The notes under the pieces were generated by a model. It ran no database searches. It saw nothing but the letters and a program-made list of their open reading frames with translations, and was not told the origin of the DNA. The position numbers and the translations under genes are program-made. A stretch of 44,307 nt of DNA from Gemmatimonadales bacterium (GTDB lineage: Bacteria; Gemmatimonadota; Glassbacteria; GWA2-58-10), in assembly GCA_024278175.1 (NCBI GenBank), contig JAJRTS010000044.1, positions 1 through 44,307 of the forward strand. Direction: 5' to 3'. Every line of letters starts with the position of its first letter. The stretch's first letter is position 1. Positions 25,907 through 35,600 of the stretch are shown here, one piece after another.

Positions 25907-28552
25907 ATGACACAGCAAACATATTCTTCGATACCCGATGCAATCCGTGCAATGGCTGCCGGGTTTTCCGGCCGCGCGGCCCTGCAAATCGTCCGGCAAG
26001 GCGAACTTCAGTCCTATACCTACCCCGAGGTAATTACCCATTTTGAACGGGCTGCCACGCGGCTGAAAAACGCGGGGATCGGTAAAGGGGATCGCATCGT
26101 TCTGCTTGCGGAGAACATGCCCGAATGGCCGATTGCCGCTCTGGCGGCCTTGTCAGTGGGAGCAACGGTGGTCCCCCTGGATTCACTATTGACTCCAGGG
26201 GATATCCGCTCATTGATCGAACGGGCTGATGTCCGGGGCCTGATGCTATCTGCGGCTCAGTTAAAAGCACTGGGACCCGACCTTCCATCCGGCTTGCCGG
26301 TATTCAATATCGAAGACGGCTTGCGGGCATTTGAGGGACATCCGCACGGACCCGGCCCCGCGTTGCCGCCGACTCCCGATCCGGATGCCGGGGTCGCCCT
26401 GCTGCTGTTTACCTCCGGAACCACGGGCGAAAACAAGGGAGTGCTGCTTGACCACGCAGCACTGCTGCACACCGCCCGGACCGTTGCCGATGCCGTCGAA
26501 CCGGAGGAAAATGAAATTCCCCAGGTCCTCGGCGTGCTTCCGCTCCATCATGTTTCAGGGTTTATGGTCGTCTTTCTGGGTGTCTTTTTGGCTGGGGGGA
26601 CAGTGACCTTCGTGGAATCCATGAGCGCGGAGGCTATCGTCAATGCAATGCGGAAGACTAAAACTACCGTGCTGCCGGGGGTGCCCCGGTTGTTCGAGTT
26701 GTTGTATGGTAAAATCAGCCTTAAAGTGGCCGAAAAAGGAAAGCTCGCCGGTGTGTTGTTTGACGCGCTTGGCGCTCTGTGCGCCGGCGTTAAACGCTTC
26801 ACGCCCTGGAATCCCGGGCCATTTCTTTTCCGGTCGGTACACAAGGCGTTCGGCGGGTCGCTGAAAGCTTGTTGCAGCGGAGCGGCCCCCCTGCCCGTAT
26901 CGGTACGGCAAGGTCTGGAAAGGCTGGGGTTTATCGTAGCCGAGGCCTATGGGCTCACCGAAACATCGGGAGCCGCTACGGTGAATTCGTTCAGCCGGCG
27001 ACGTCCGGGCACGGTGGGCCAGCCGGTTGCCGAGACCCGGATTCGCATTGCCAATCCGCTTCCGTCCACGGGGGAGGGAGAAGTCTGTATCCGCGGTCCG
27101 ATCCTGATGAGGGGGTATTTCCGCGATGAACAGGCAACTGGCGAGGCCATTCGTGACGGGTGGCTCTACACCGGCGACCTGGGCCGGATCGATCACGATG
27201 GATATTTGACTATTACCGGACGTCTGAAAGACCTGATTGTAACCTCGGCCGGGAAAAACGTTTCGCCCCAGCAGGTGGAAGAACGATATCACGGCCTGCC
27301 GGGAGTAAAAGAACTGGCTGTATTCGGGATGCCGGCAAAGGAGGGTTTCGGCGAGGACGTTCACGCCGCGGTTGTTGTCGATCTGGAAGCCGGTGGTGAT
27401 ACCCGCAACCTTCAGCAACGGGTGGAAGCGGAAATCCAGAACCTGGCGCCTGAGATCCCCTCGCACATGCGCATCCAGCGCCTGCACGTGCTTTCGGAAC
27501 TGCCCAAGACCACAACTCTCAAGGTCAGACGCGCGGAGCTGAAACAGATGGTCTCCGCAACAGCCGAAATGGCGGACACACGTCAAGTTGTCGCAAACAC
27601 GCAGTACGACGAATTGACCCGCAAAGTGCTGGCGGCGGTCAAAGAGACGCTTCGCGACAGCAGCGCAATGCCTGCGTTGACAACCGGGACGACCCTTCAG
27701 TTCGAACTCGGGATCGATTCAATCGGACTGATCGATCTGACCGCCCGCCTGGAGAGTACTTTTGGAGTCAGCCTTGACGAACATCGACTACAGGCATTGT
27801 ATTCAATAAGCGATCTGGTCGATGCCGTTAAGGCCGCATCGAAGCAGAGAACCGTGTCCGGCTACGAGCCTGAAGCCGAAAGCCTTTCAGCCGGACACCC
27901 CGGGCCAGTTCCTCCTCCCCGCGGTGTGCTCAGCCGGTTGTTTTTTGCCGCGGTGAGCGTGGCCATGCGTGGTCTGTGGAAGATCGAGGTCAGCGGACAG
28001 GAGCACGTCCCCGGGCAGGGCGCCAGTATTATCTGCCCTAACCACGAATCCTATCTGGATACCCTGGTGGTCAGTTCATGTTTAAAACCTGCCCAGAAGC
28101 GTAACTGGTGTTCTTTTGCCAAACGTGAACTATTCGAGCATTTTCCAACGAATCTGATGGTTCGGCTCGGTTGCGCCATTCCCACCGACCGGGACCGTAA
28201 TATCTGGCCTGCCCTGCGCGCGGCTGTCGAGGTGTTGCGCCAGGGGCGGACCCTGATCATTCACCCCGAAGGCACACGGACGAGGACAGGCGAACTCGGC
28301 CCGTTCAAGACCGGAGCCGCCAGACTGGCTCTTGCCACGGGGACGCCGCTCGTCCCGGTTCGGATCCTCGGCGCTCGTGACGTCTATCCTGTCTATCGCA
28401 GCCTGCCCCGTCTTTTTGACTGGCGTAACTGGCGGCGACATTCGCTGAAAATAATCTTCGGCCCTGCTATCGAGCCAGTTGATGCGGCCCGGGCCGAAGA
28501 GAGGCAACTTACTGAACGCCTGCGCCAGGCAGTGGTGGCTCTTGACAACTGA
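25907..28552 (+). CDS. AMP-ligase / ACP / PlsC acyltransferase fusion
   Basis: 881-residue three-domain enzyme. The adenylating acyl ligase (1 to about 550) has FTSGTTGENKG (168-178), YGLTETSG (348-355), GRLKDLIVTSAGKN (438-451) and presumed catalytic Lys539. The carrier domain (about 565-645) has LGIDS with phosphopantetheine Ser605. The PlsC/AGPAT-like acyltransferase (about 675-881) has NHESYLD (HX4D, His713 and Asp718) and HPEGTRTR. It may activate a free fatty acid, hold it on its own carrier and pass it to a lysophospholipid; alternatively the ligase loads a starter and PlsC offloads the product. It recalls E. coli Aas with domain order reversed and a carrier inserted. Myxobacterial pfa systems carry an AGPAT domain on the PfaC-type chain, so this placement is different. 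The ATG at 25907 is preferred over 25859 by homology; ribosome site weak. Confidence 0.88.
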   Translation: MTQQTYSSIPDAIRAMAAGFSGRAALQIVRQGELQSYTYPEVITHFERAATRLKNAGIGKGDRIVLLAENMPEWPIAALAALSVGATVVPLDSLLTPGDIRSLIERADVRGLMLSAAQLKALGPDLPSGLPVFNIEDGLRAFEGHPHGPGPALPPTPDPDAGVALLLFTSGTTGENKGVLLDHAALLHTARTVADAVEPEENEIPQVLGVLPLHHVSGFMVVFLGVFLAGGTVTFVESMSAEAIVNAMRKTKTTVLPGVPRLFELLYGKISLKVAEKGKLAGVLFDALGALCAGVKRFTPWNPGPFLFRSVHKAFGGSLKACCSGAAPLPVSVRQGLERLGFIVAEAYGLTETSGAATVNSFSRRRPGTVGQPVAETRIRIANPLPSTGEGEVCIRGPILMRGYFRDEQATGEAIRDGWLYTGDLGRIDHDGYLTITGRLKDLIVTSAGKNVSPQQVEERYHGLPGVKELAVFGMPAKEGFGEDVHAAVVVDLEAGGDTRNLQQRVEAEIQNLAPEIPSHMRIQRLHVLSELPKTTTLKVRRAELKQMVSATAEMADTRQVVANTQYDELTRKVLAAVKETLRDSSAMPALTTGTTLQFELGIDSIGLIDLTARLESTFGVSLDEHRLQALYSISDLVDAVKAASKQRTVSGYEPEAESLSAGHPGPVPPPRGVLSRLFFAAVSVAMRGLWKIEVSGQEHVPGQGASIICPNHESYLDTLVVSSCLKPAQKRNWCSFAKRELFEHFPTNLMVRLGCAIPTDRDRNIWPALRAAVEVLRQGRTLIIHPEGTRTRTGELGPFKTGAARLALATGTPLVPVRILGARDVYPVYRSLPRLFDWRNWRRHSLKIIFGPAIEPVDAARAEERQLTERLRQAVVALDN

Positions 28553-28556
28553 ACAC

Positions 28557-31500
28557 ATGGAAAATATCGCAATCGTCGGCGTCTCGTGTCTCATGCCGGG
28601 AGCCGAGACTCCGGACCAGTTCTGGGATAATCTGATTGAGGGCCGGGACCTCAGGTCACCGGTTACCGCCGGGGAAATGGGTGTAAACCCGGATGTATTT
28701 TACTCACCCGACAAGGGACAGGCAGACAAGTTCTATTGCATGAAAGGGGCTTTTGTCCGGGGATTCGATTTCGATCCCGGTGGATACGGCATCCGGCCGG
28801 AATATCTGGAGGATCTGGACGACGTGTTCAAATGGGCCCTCTACGTCTCCAGAGAAGCCCTGAAAGACAGCGGGCATCTGGACCAGCCCGCGGCGGACCT
28901 GTCGCGCTGCGGCCTTGTTATGGGAAACCTCTCTTTCCCCACCAGGCGCACTCGCCGGTACTTCAACGCTCTCTACCGGCAGGTTTTAACGCCAGCGCTG
29001 CGCAGGCTGCTAAACGACGATAGTTTTGAACTCGACACCCTGTCCGGCGAGGGCGGTGCTGCCCACAATACCCTTATATCGGGTTACCCGGCGGCTGTGG
29101 TAACACAAGCCCTTGCCCTCGGGGGAGCGACTTTCGCCATCGATGCGGCTTGCGCCTCTTCGCTCTATGCCGTCGATCTGGCCATCCGGTACCTTCGCTC
29201 GCACGAGGCCGATCTGATGCTGGCCGGTGCCGTGAGTTGCGCCGATCCGCTCTTCATCCACCAGGGTTTCTCCATCTTCCAGGCCTATCCGGAAAACGGC
29301 CGGAGCCAGCCGCTGGACCGCTCTTCAGGAGGCCTTATTGCGGCCGAAGGCGCCGGGATGTTCGTCCTGAAGCGCCATGGCGACGCCCTGCGCGACGGAG
29401 ATCGAATCCATGCGGTAATTCGCGGTGTGGGGCTTTCCAACGACGGCAAGGGCAAGTCGGTGCTGAATCCCAATAAACAGGGTCAGGTTACCGCTTTTGA
29501 GCGTGCTTATAATGATGCGGCAATCGATCCCGGTGAGATTGATTATGTGGAATGCCACGCCACCGGTACTCCGGTAGGCGACCCCATCGAGCTCGATGCG
29601 ATGGCCAGCTTCTGGAACCGGCGGAACCTGCCGCGGATCGGCTCGATCAAATCCAACCTGGGCCATATGCTGCCGGCGGCCGGCATGGGAAGCATGCTCA
29701 AGGCCATCCTGAGTATGGAGCGCGGTCAAATCCCCCCCACGATTCAGGTTACGGACCCACAGAAATCCAGCGATGGGGCTTTCGGCCCCGATCACATCGT
29801 AACCACCGCCACCGCCTGGCCCGACCGGGGAGGCTTCCGGCGCGCGGGTGTGAGCGCGTTCGGGTTTGGCGGGACTAATGCCCACATTATCCTCGAACGG
29901 GAAATCGCACCACAAAGCACGTCTTCCAAGGCGACCCCCACCCCCAGGTCCGGGATCCGGCAACCGGTGGCCATCGTGGGGATGGAGACCGTTTTCGGCG
30001 GCTGTAAAAACCTGGACGCTTTCACCCGGACGATCTACCGGGGTCTCCGGCACACCACGGCGCTGCCCGCCCGGCGCTGGCAGGGAATGGAAACCTGTAA
30101 CAGCGTTCTGGAGAATTTCGGGCTGGACGGCGCCCCCGCAGGTGCATATATCAGTGATCTCGATATTGATTTTCTCAGTATCAAAAACCCGCCCAATGCC
30201 ACCGATCAACTGATTCCCCAGCAATTGCTGATGATCGACGTGGCCGACCGCGCCCTGAAAGACGCAGGGCTCGGCCCCGGCGGCAGGGTCGGGGTAATTG
30301 TGGCGATGAGCGCTGAACTGGCCATCCATTCCTGCCTGGGCCGTTTTGATCTCAGTTGGCAGATCCGCGACGGGCTGGCAAAATCGGGGATCGATCTGAG
30401 CCCGGAACAGATTACCGAATTGGAAGCTATCGTAAAAGACAGCCTTTACACAGTGGCCCAGGCAAATCAGTACACCAGTTTTATCGGTAATGTCATGGCA
30501 GGCAGGATTGCCGCGTTATGGGATTTCTCCGGACCTGCTTTTACCATCTCCGCCGAGGAAAATTCAGTTCCCAGGGCGTTGGAAGTCGCCCGCATGATGC
30601 TCAGCAGCGGCGAGGTCGACGCCGTGGTCGTGGGAGCGGTGGACCTGGCCGGAAGCGCCGAAAACGTGCTCGTTCGCCATCGGCTCTCGCCGGTAAACCA
30701 GGGCGGACACACGCCGGGCAACGACCGGGACGTGGCGGGCTGGACTGTGGGCGAAGGCGCGGGGGCGGTGGTCTTAAAGCTCCTCGACCGCGCCGGGGAT
30801 GACCGGATTTATGCCACCCTGGACGCGGTGAGCCTTGCCGGGGAAAGGCCCGGGCAGCAAGCGGGCACGCTGCCCGGCGCACCTTCGGGCGCAGCAGTGC
30901 TGAAAGCCTGCGGGCACGCGTTTGAGGGTGCAGAGATAGCGCCGGTGGATGTCGGGTATCTGGAAGTTGCCGGCAGTGGCGTCAGCGAAGAGGACGCCGC
31001 CGAGATGGAGGGGCTCCTGCAAGCTTATCAAGCGGAGGGTTCGCTGCTGAATTGTGCCCTGGGCAGCGTAAAGGCCAATATCGGCCACACCTTCAATGCC
31101 TCGGGCATGGCCGGTCTGATTAAGGCGGCACTCTGCCTGTATTACCGGTTTTTACCGGGTACGCCTGGTTGGTCACCCCCCGGGCAGGCCCCCCGCTGGC
31201 GGGACAGCCTGTTTTTCGTTCCCGGCGAATCCCGGTTCTGGTTTACCGATGCGGACAGCGGGGTGCGAAAAGCGGCTGTCAACGTGCTGGGCAAGGACGG
31301 CAACAGCGCGCATATTATTTTATCCGGGCTGGCAAACTGCCACTGCCCGGATACCGTTCACGCATTGAGGCCGGATATATTCCTTTTCCCGATCCCGGCT
31401 GAAACGGAGCGGACGCTTCTCAGTGGGCTCGAACAACTGGAAAAAGCTTGTGATGGCGATGACCTTGAGCGGGTTTCCGGGAGCTGTTTCCAATCTTTTC

Positions 31501-31778
31501 GTAAACGTTCCGAGGCTCCTTTCGTCCTGGCGCTGGTGGCGGGGTCGGTTGACGAGCTGCGCAGTGAAATCCTTAACGCCCGCAGCGAGGTTCCGCGCGC
31601 ATTTGAAACCGGCACACCCTGGTCATCGCCCGCCGGAAGTTATTTTACACCCGGCCCCGTGGGTTCGGAAGGCGAAATTGCTTTCGTATATCCCGGTTCC
31701 GCGAATGCCTACGTGGGGATGGGGCGCGACATGTGGTCGCTTTTCCCCCGCACGTTTGACCTTCTGCCCGGCACCTAG
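28557..31778 (+). CDS. PfaC-type KS-CLF and start of AT, ends at in-frame amber codon
   Basis: 1073 residues from MENIAIVGVSCLMPG. The ketosynthase (1 to about 440) has active Cys199 (DAACASS), ECHATGTPVGDP and SNLGHMLPAAG, so it should be condensing-competent. A second KS-like domain (about 455-920) is a chain-length factor: the Cys position is Glu668 (SAEENSVPRA). An AT domain begins with FVYPGSANAYVGMGRDM near residue 1055, but TAG at 31776-31778 stops translation within 25 residues. The same frame stays open for a further 3.8 kb into AT, DH and DH, so this is the 5' part of one 2330-codon unit (28557-35549). Domain order KS-CLF-AT-DH-DH matches the myxobacterial PfaC type. It starts 4 bases after the previous gene. 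Confidence 0.88.
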   Translation: MENIAIVGVSCLMPGAETPDQFWDNLIEGRDLRSPVTAGEMGVNPDVFYSPDKGQADKFYCMKGAFVRGFDFDPGGYGIRPEYLEDLDDVFKWALYVSREALKDSGHLDQPAADLSRCGLVMGNLSFPTRRTRRYFNALYRQVLTPALRRLLNDDSFELDTLSGEGGAAHNTLISGYPAAVVTQALALGGATFAIDAACASSLYAVDLAIRYLRSHEADLMLAGAVSCADPLFIHQGFSIFQAYPENGRSQPLDRSSGGLIAAEGAGMFVLKRHGDALRDGDRIHAVIRGVGLSNDGKGKSVLNPNKQGQVTAFERAYNDAAIDPGEIDYVECHATGTPVGDPIELDAMASFWNRRNLPRIGSIKSNLGHMLPAAGMGSMLKAILSMERGQIPPTIQVTDPQKSSDGAFGPDHIVTTATAWPDRGGFRRAGVSAFGFGGTNAHIILEREIAPQSTSSKATPTPRSGIRQPVAIVGMETVFGGCKNLDAFTRTIYRGLRHTTALPARRWQGMETCNSVLENFGLDGAPAGAYISDLDIDFLSIKNPPNATDQLIPQQLLMIDVADRALKDAGLGPGGRVGVIVAMSAELAIHSCLGRFDLSWQIRDGLAKSGIDLSPEQITELEAIVKDSLYTVAQANQYTSFIGNVMAGRIAALWDFSGPAFTISAEENSVPRALEVARMMLSSGEVDAVVVGAVDLAGSAENVLVRHRLSPVNQGGHTPGNDRDVAGWTVGEGAGAVVLKLLDRAGDDRIYATLDAVSLAGERPGQQAGTLPGAPSGAAVLKACGHAFEGAEIAPVDVGYLEVAGSGVSEEDAAEMEGLLQAYQAEGSLLNCALGSVKANIGHTFNASGMAGLIKAALCLYYRFLPGTPGWSPPGQAPRWRDSLFFVPGESRFWFTDADSGVRKAAVNVLGKDGNSAHIILSGLANCHCPDTVHALRPDIFLFPIPAETERTLLSGLEQLEKACDGDDLERVSGSCFQSFRKRSEAPFVLALVAGSVDELRSEILNARSEVPRAFETGTPWSSPAGSYFTPGPVGSEGEIAFVYPGSANAYVGMGRDMWSLFPRTFDLLPGT
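31776..31778 (+). other. In-frame TAG interrupting the KS-CLF-AT-DH-DH gene
   Basis: The codons before it (…LPGT) and after it (ARVVRKLGEELLYP) read continuously as AT-domain sequence, and 31893 is in the same frame as 28557. A single CAG-to-TAG change would explain it. Sequencing error, a young nonsense mutation, suppression or readthrough all fit. TAG also ends clear genes (25804-25806 and 250-252), so it is not generally reassigned. Confidence 0.85.
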
Positions 31779-31892
31779 GCCAGGGTTGTCAGGAAACTGG
31801 GCGAAGAGCTGCTCTACCCCAGAAGCATTGAACGCCTGTCGCCCGAACAGTTACGGGACTGTGAAATTAAGCTTGCCTCCGACCCGACTGCG

Positions 31893-34800
31893 GTGTTCGA
31901 GGCGGGCGTGGGATTCGCCGTGCTGAACACCCGGATTTTGCGCGAAGAGTTCCAGGTGCACCCCCGGATGGCGTTCGGCTACAGCCTGGGAGAGTCCAGC
32001 ATGTTGTTCTCTCTGGGGGTCTGGCGGGACTTCGACAAGGCCGCGGCGAGGATGAGCGCATCCCCGGTCTTCAGTGGGCAATTGTTCGGCCCCAAGACCA
32101 TCCTTGCAAAAGCGTGGGAGCTTTCCGGCAAGGTCGAGGCTGGAGAGGATCTCTGGAGCACTTATGTGGTGGCGGTTGAAGTGGAGCGGATGAAGGCTCA
32201 GTTGGACAGGGAGCCTCGGGTTTACCTGACGATGATCAATACTGCGCGGGAGGTGATTATCGCCGGAGAGCGCGCGGGTTGCCGCCGGATTATCGAGCGG
32301 CTTGGGTGCCACGGCGTTCCCCTGGATTTCAACGGTGTGATGCATTGCGCCGCCGCGGAAAGTATTTATGACGCCTTTGTAAAATTGCACACCTTCCCCG
32401 CCCATGAAGTCCCGGAAATCGCCTTTTACTCCGGGGTGGACTGTGTCCCGATCAAACACGATACTCAAGCGTTGGCCAACAATATCAGCCAGACTGTCAT
32501 CAACCCTGTCGACTTCCCCCGGATCGTCAATCAGGTGTACTCCGACGGAGCACGGGTTTTTATCGACATCGGGCCGCGGAGCACGGCAGCCACCTGGATC
32601 GACAACATCCTCCAGGACCGTCCACACCTGGCTGTCGCTGTAGACAGGAAAGGGATGGATTGTTATCATTCACTGCTCCAGGTACTGGCTAAACTACTGA
32701 GCCATCGCGTCCCCCTGGACCTGTCCAAACTGGATCGCTCAGCGGCCACCGGCACTTCACGCCCTAAATCACTGGTGAAAGCCGTCACACTGGGCGGAAC
32801 CCGCATCGGGGAAGCCATCCGTGGCGCACACAGCCGGTTTTTTCCGCTTCGGAAGCCGCAAAACGGCCCCGGAAATGGCCATCCGCGGCTCGAAGCGCCG
32901 GAGCGTACGCTCTCGCCGGTCCCCAGTGCAAATCCTATTTTGAGCAACGGAGCCGCTCTGGCCGACAGTGTTTTACTGGACCAGGCGCTATTGCAGAATC
33001 GGCAGCGGATCAGCCGGAGTCACGCCGCTTTTCTCGCGTTGCGGATCGAATCCCTGGGCCAATTGGGCCAGGCGATCCAAACCCAGGCCAATGCATTGCT
33101 TGAAGCGGAGTGGCTGCCGGGAGAGAGCTATCTCCCCCAGCCCCGGGTTCCGGAGCCGGAACCCGCAGGCCCGCCGCTACCGGACCGGGTGGTCTGGAAT
33201 GAATCCGACCTGCTTACCTTTGCTCAGGGTAAAATCGCCGCTGTGTTCGGGCGGGATTACGCGGAAATCGACAACTATTCCAGACGCGTGCGCCTGCCGA
33301 CCCCGCCGTATCTGCTGGTAAGCCGGGTCACTCGCATTCAAGCCCGGCGCGGGGAGTTCAAACCCTGCGCCATTACCACCGAATACGATATTCCCGAAAA
33401 CGCCTGGTACAGCGTGGACGGCCAGGTTCCGTGGGCCGTGGCTGTCGAATCCGGCCAGTGTGATTTGCTGCTGATCAGCTATCTCGGTATCGACTTCCAG
33501 TGCAAGGGCGAAAGAATTTACCGTCTCCTTGACTGCACTCTCACTTTCCTGGAAGAGCTGCCCCTTGAAGGAGAGACGCTGCGCTACGACATTAAAATCA
33601 ACTCCTTTTCCAGGAGCGGTGACAGCCTGCTGTTCTTTTTCTCCTACGAATGTTTCGTCCGGGACACCATGATCATGAAAATGGACGGTGGCTGTGCCGG
33701 GTTTTTTACCGATAACGAACTTGCACAAGGTAAGGGAGTTATCTATAGCGCAAAAGAGACGGCCCAGAAACTCGCCGTCGAAAAGCAAATTTTTCACGCG
33801 CCCCTTGCGTGCGCTAAAACCGCTTTCAGCCGTCAGGACCTGCTACGGATCACCCGCGGAGACCCGGCCGGCTGTTTCGGCGAAGCGTACAGTCAAAGCG
33901 ACCGCAACCAGTCGCTGAGATTGCCGCCGGAAGAAATGCTGATGATCGATCGCGTGGTTTCAGTCGATCCCGGCGGCGGGGCCTGGGGACTGGGTTTAGT
34001 GGTCGCCGAAAAGGACCTGTCCGCCGACCACTGGTACTTTCCCTGCCATTTCAAGGATGACCAGGTGCTGGCCGGTTCACTGATGGGTGAAGCCTGCTCC
34101 CAGATAATGCAGTTTTACCTGCTGTATCTGGGGCTGCAGACGCACACATCCGATGCGCGGTTTATGCCCATCCCCAACCTGGCCCAACAGGTCCGCTGCC
34201 GCGGGCAGGTCGTTCCGGCGGATAAACTGTTGACTTACCGGATGGAAGTCACGGAGATCGGCATCTCGCCGATTCCTTATGCAAAAGCCGATGTGGAAGT
34301 TATTCTGGAAGGCAAAGTTATCGTCCATTTCAAAGACCTGGGAATGCAGTTGCCGGAAAAACGTGATTCTGATCCATACCGTAGCAAAGAGCTCTCATCA
34401 GGCGTCGGGCAGGAATCAAGCGGGCGAATCGTTTTGTTCGACGAGGACAAGATACGGGAATTCGCCACCGGCTCGATTGCAAAGTGTTTTGGCCCCGACT
34501 TTAACATCTACGACTTCAAGCGGGTTTCCCGCACTCCCAACGGAGACCTGCAGCTTTTTAGCCGGGTCGTGGAAATTGAGGCTAAGCGCGGAGAGTTCAA
34601 CCCGGGAGCCAACCTGCTCGCTGAATACGACGTACCTGCGGATCCATGGTTCTACAGCCAGAATTCTTTTCCGAGCCTGCCTTATTCGATGGTAATGGAG
34701 ATAGCTCTCCAGCCCTGTGGATTTATGTCGGCCTACCTCGGATCGACCTTGCTATACCCTGAGACAGACTTCCATTTTCGCAACCTTGACGGCCAGGGTC

Positions 34801-35549
34801 ACCTGTTGCGGGAAGTGGACGTGCGTGGTAAGACTATCGCCAACCGTGTCCGGCTGCTTTCTTCAACCGCCCTGGAAGGTGTAATCATCCAAAAATACAC
34901 CTATGAGCTCTCCTGCGAGGGCGAGCCTTTTTTCAATGGAGATACGGCTTTCGGCTACTTTACGCCGGATGCCCTGGCCGACCAGGTTGGATTGGATAGC
35001 GGCAGGAAAAGCCGTCCCTGGTTCGAGACCGAAAACCGTAACGGCGGAACCGTTGACCTGGGCGCTCTGCAAACTCCCGCTAAAAATCGGCCCCACTATT
35101 GTCTTGCGTCCGATCAACTCCACCTGCTCGATACCGCCCTGGTGATTCCGAAGGGCGGGCGTTATGGCGCCGGTTACGTGTATGCCCAGAAACAGGTAAA
35201 GCCCGAGGACTGGTTCTTTCCATGCCATTTCAAAGATGACCCGGTGATGCCGGGGTCTTTGGGCGTGGAGGCCATTTTGCAGGCGATGCAGATTTATGCA
35301 CTGGAGCAGGATTTGGGGCATTCTTTCATCTCGCCCTGCTTTCGGCCGCTGGCCGACCAGCGGATTATCTGGAAATACCGCGGACAGATATTACCTTTAA
35401 GCACGAATATGGAAGTTGAGGTGCATTTCCGCAGGATTGAGCATCAGGAGAAACAATGTATATTGATCGCTGACGCCAGCCTGTGGAAAGAATCGTTGCG
35501 TATTTATGAACTAAAGGATGCCGCCATCAGTATCAAAGAGGCGGGATGA
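31893..35549 (+). CDS. PfaC-type AT-DH-DH, downstream part of the interrupted gene
   Basis: 1218 residues from the first GTG after the amber codon. That GTG falls inside the AT domain and has no ribosome site, so the true protein very probably starts at 28557. Acyltransferase Ser is in GYSLGESS (residue 31 here, 1143 of the joined protein). The rest is two FabA-like dehydratases, each a double hotdog. DH1 has FPCHFKDDQVLAGSLMGEA with His at joined residue 1831; DH2 has FPCHFKDDPVMPGSLGVEA with His 2224. Glu replaces the FabA Asp in both. Together with the KS-CLF part it would build and position double bonds on the growing chain. The frame is otherwise intact to its TGA, with normal codon use. 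Confidence 0.85.
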   Translation: MFEAGVGFAVLNTRILREEFQVHPRMAFGYSLGESSMLFSLGVWRDFDKAAARMSASPVFSGQLFGPKTILAKAWELSGKVEAGEDLWSTYVVAVEVERMKAQLDREPRVYLTMINTAREVIIAGERAGCRRIIERLGCHGVPLDFNGVMHCAAAESIYDAFVKLHTFPAHEVPEIAFYSGVDCVPIKHDTQALANNISQTVINPVDFPRIVNQVYSDGARVFIDIGPRSTAATWIDNILQDRPHLAVAVDRKGMDCYHSLLQVLAKLLSHRVPLDLSKLDRSAATGTSRPKSLVKAVTLGGTRIGEAIRGAHSRFFPLRKPQNGPGNGHPRLEAPERTLSPVPSANPILSNGAALADSVLLDQALLQNRQRISRSHAAFLALRIESLGQLGQAIQTQANALLEAEWLPGESYLPQPRVPEPEPAGPPLPDRVVWNESDLLTFAQGKIAAVFGRDYAEIDNYSRRVRLPTPPYLLVSRVTRIQARRGEFKPCAITTEYDIPENAWYSVDGQVPWAVAVESGQCDLLLISYLGIDFQCKGERIYRLLDCTLTFLEELPLEGETLRYDIKINSFSRSGDSLLFFFSYECFVRDTMIMKMDGGCAGFFTDNELAQGKGVIYSAKETAQKLAVEKQIFHAPLACAKTAFSRQDLLRITRGDPAGCFGEAYSQSDRNQSLRLPPEEMLMIDRVVSVDPGGGAWGLGLVVAEKDLSADHWYFPCHFKDDQVLAGSLMGEACSQIMQFYLLYLGLQTHTSDARFMPIPNLAQQVRCRGQVVPADKLLTYRMEVTEIGISPIPYAKADVEVILEGKVIVHFKDLGMQLPEKRDSDPYRSKELSSGVGQESSGRIVLFDEDKIREFATGSIAKCFGPDFNIYDFKRVSRTPNGDLQLFSRVVEIEAKRGEFNPGANLLAEYDVPADPWFYSQNSFPSLPYSMVMEIALQPCGFMSAYLGSTLLYPETDFHFRNLDGQGHLLREVDVRGKTIANRVRLLSSTALEGVIIQKYTYELSCEGEPFFNGDTAFGYFTPDALADQVGLDSGRKSRPWFETENRNGGTVDLGALQTPAKNRPHYCLASDQLHLLDTALVIPKGGRYGAGYVYAQKQVKPEDWFFPCHFKDDPVMPGSLGVEAILQAMQIYALEQDLGHSFISPCFRPLADQRIIWKYRGQILPLSTNMEVEVHFRRIEHQEKQCILIADASLWKESLRIYELKDAAISIKEAG

Positions 35550-35600
35550 ACGTTCACTGATATCTGGAAGCGTCTGTGTCAGGCTTTTTGATAACGTCTG

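Noticed and set aside
31776-31778. Genome-wide TAG recoding (for example Pyl-type)
   Set aside because: TAG is the natural terminator of the 250-3072 gene and of the 24835-25806 gene, so general reassignment is unlikely.
31893-31895. GTG as an independent start for the AT-DH-DH protein
   Set aside because: It falls inside the AT domain with no ribosome site and is in frame with the upstream KS-CLF gene; an interrupted single gene is simpler.
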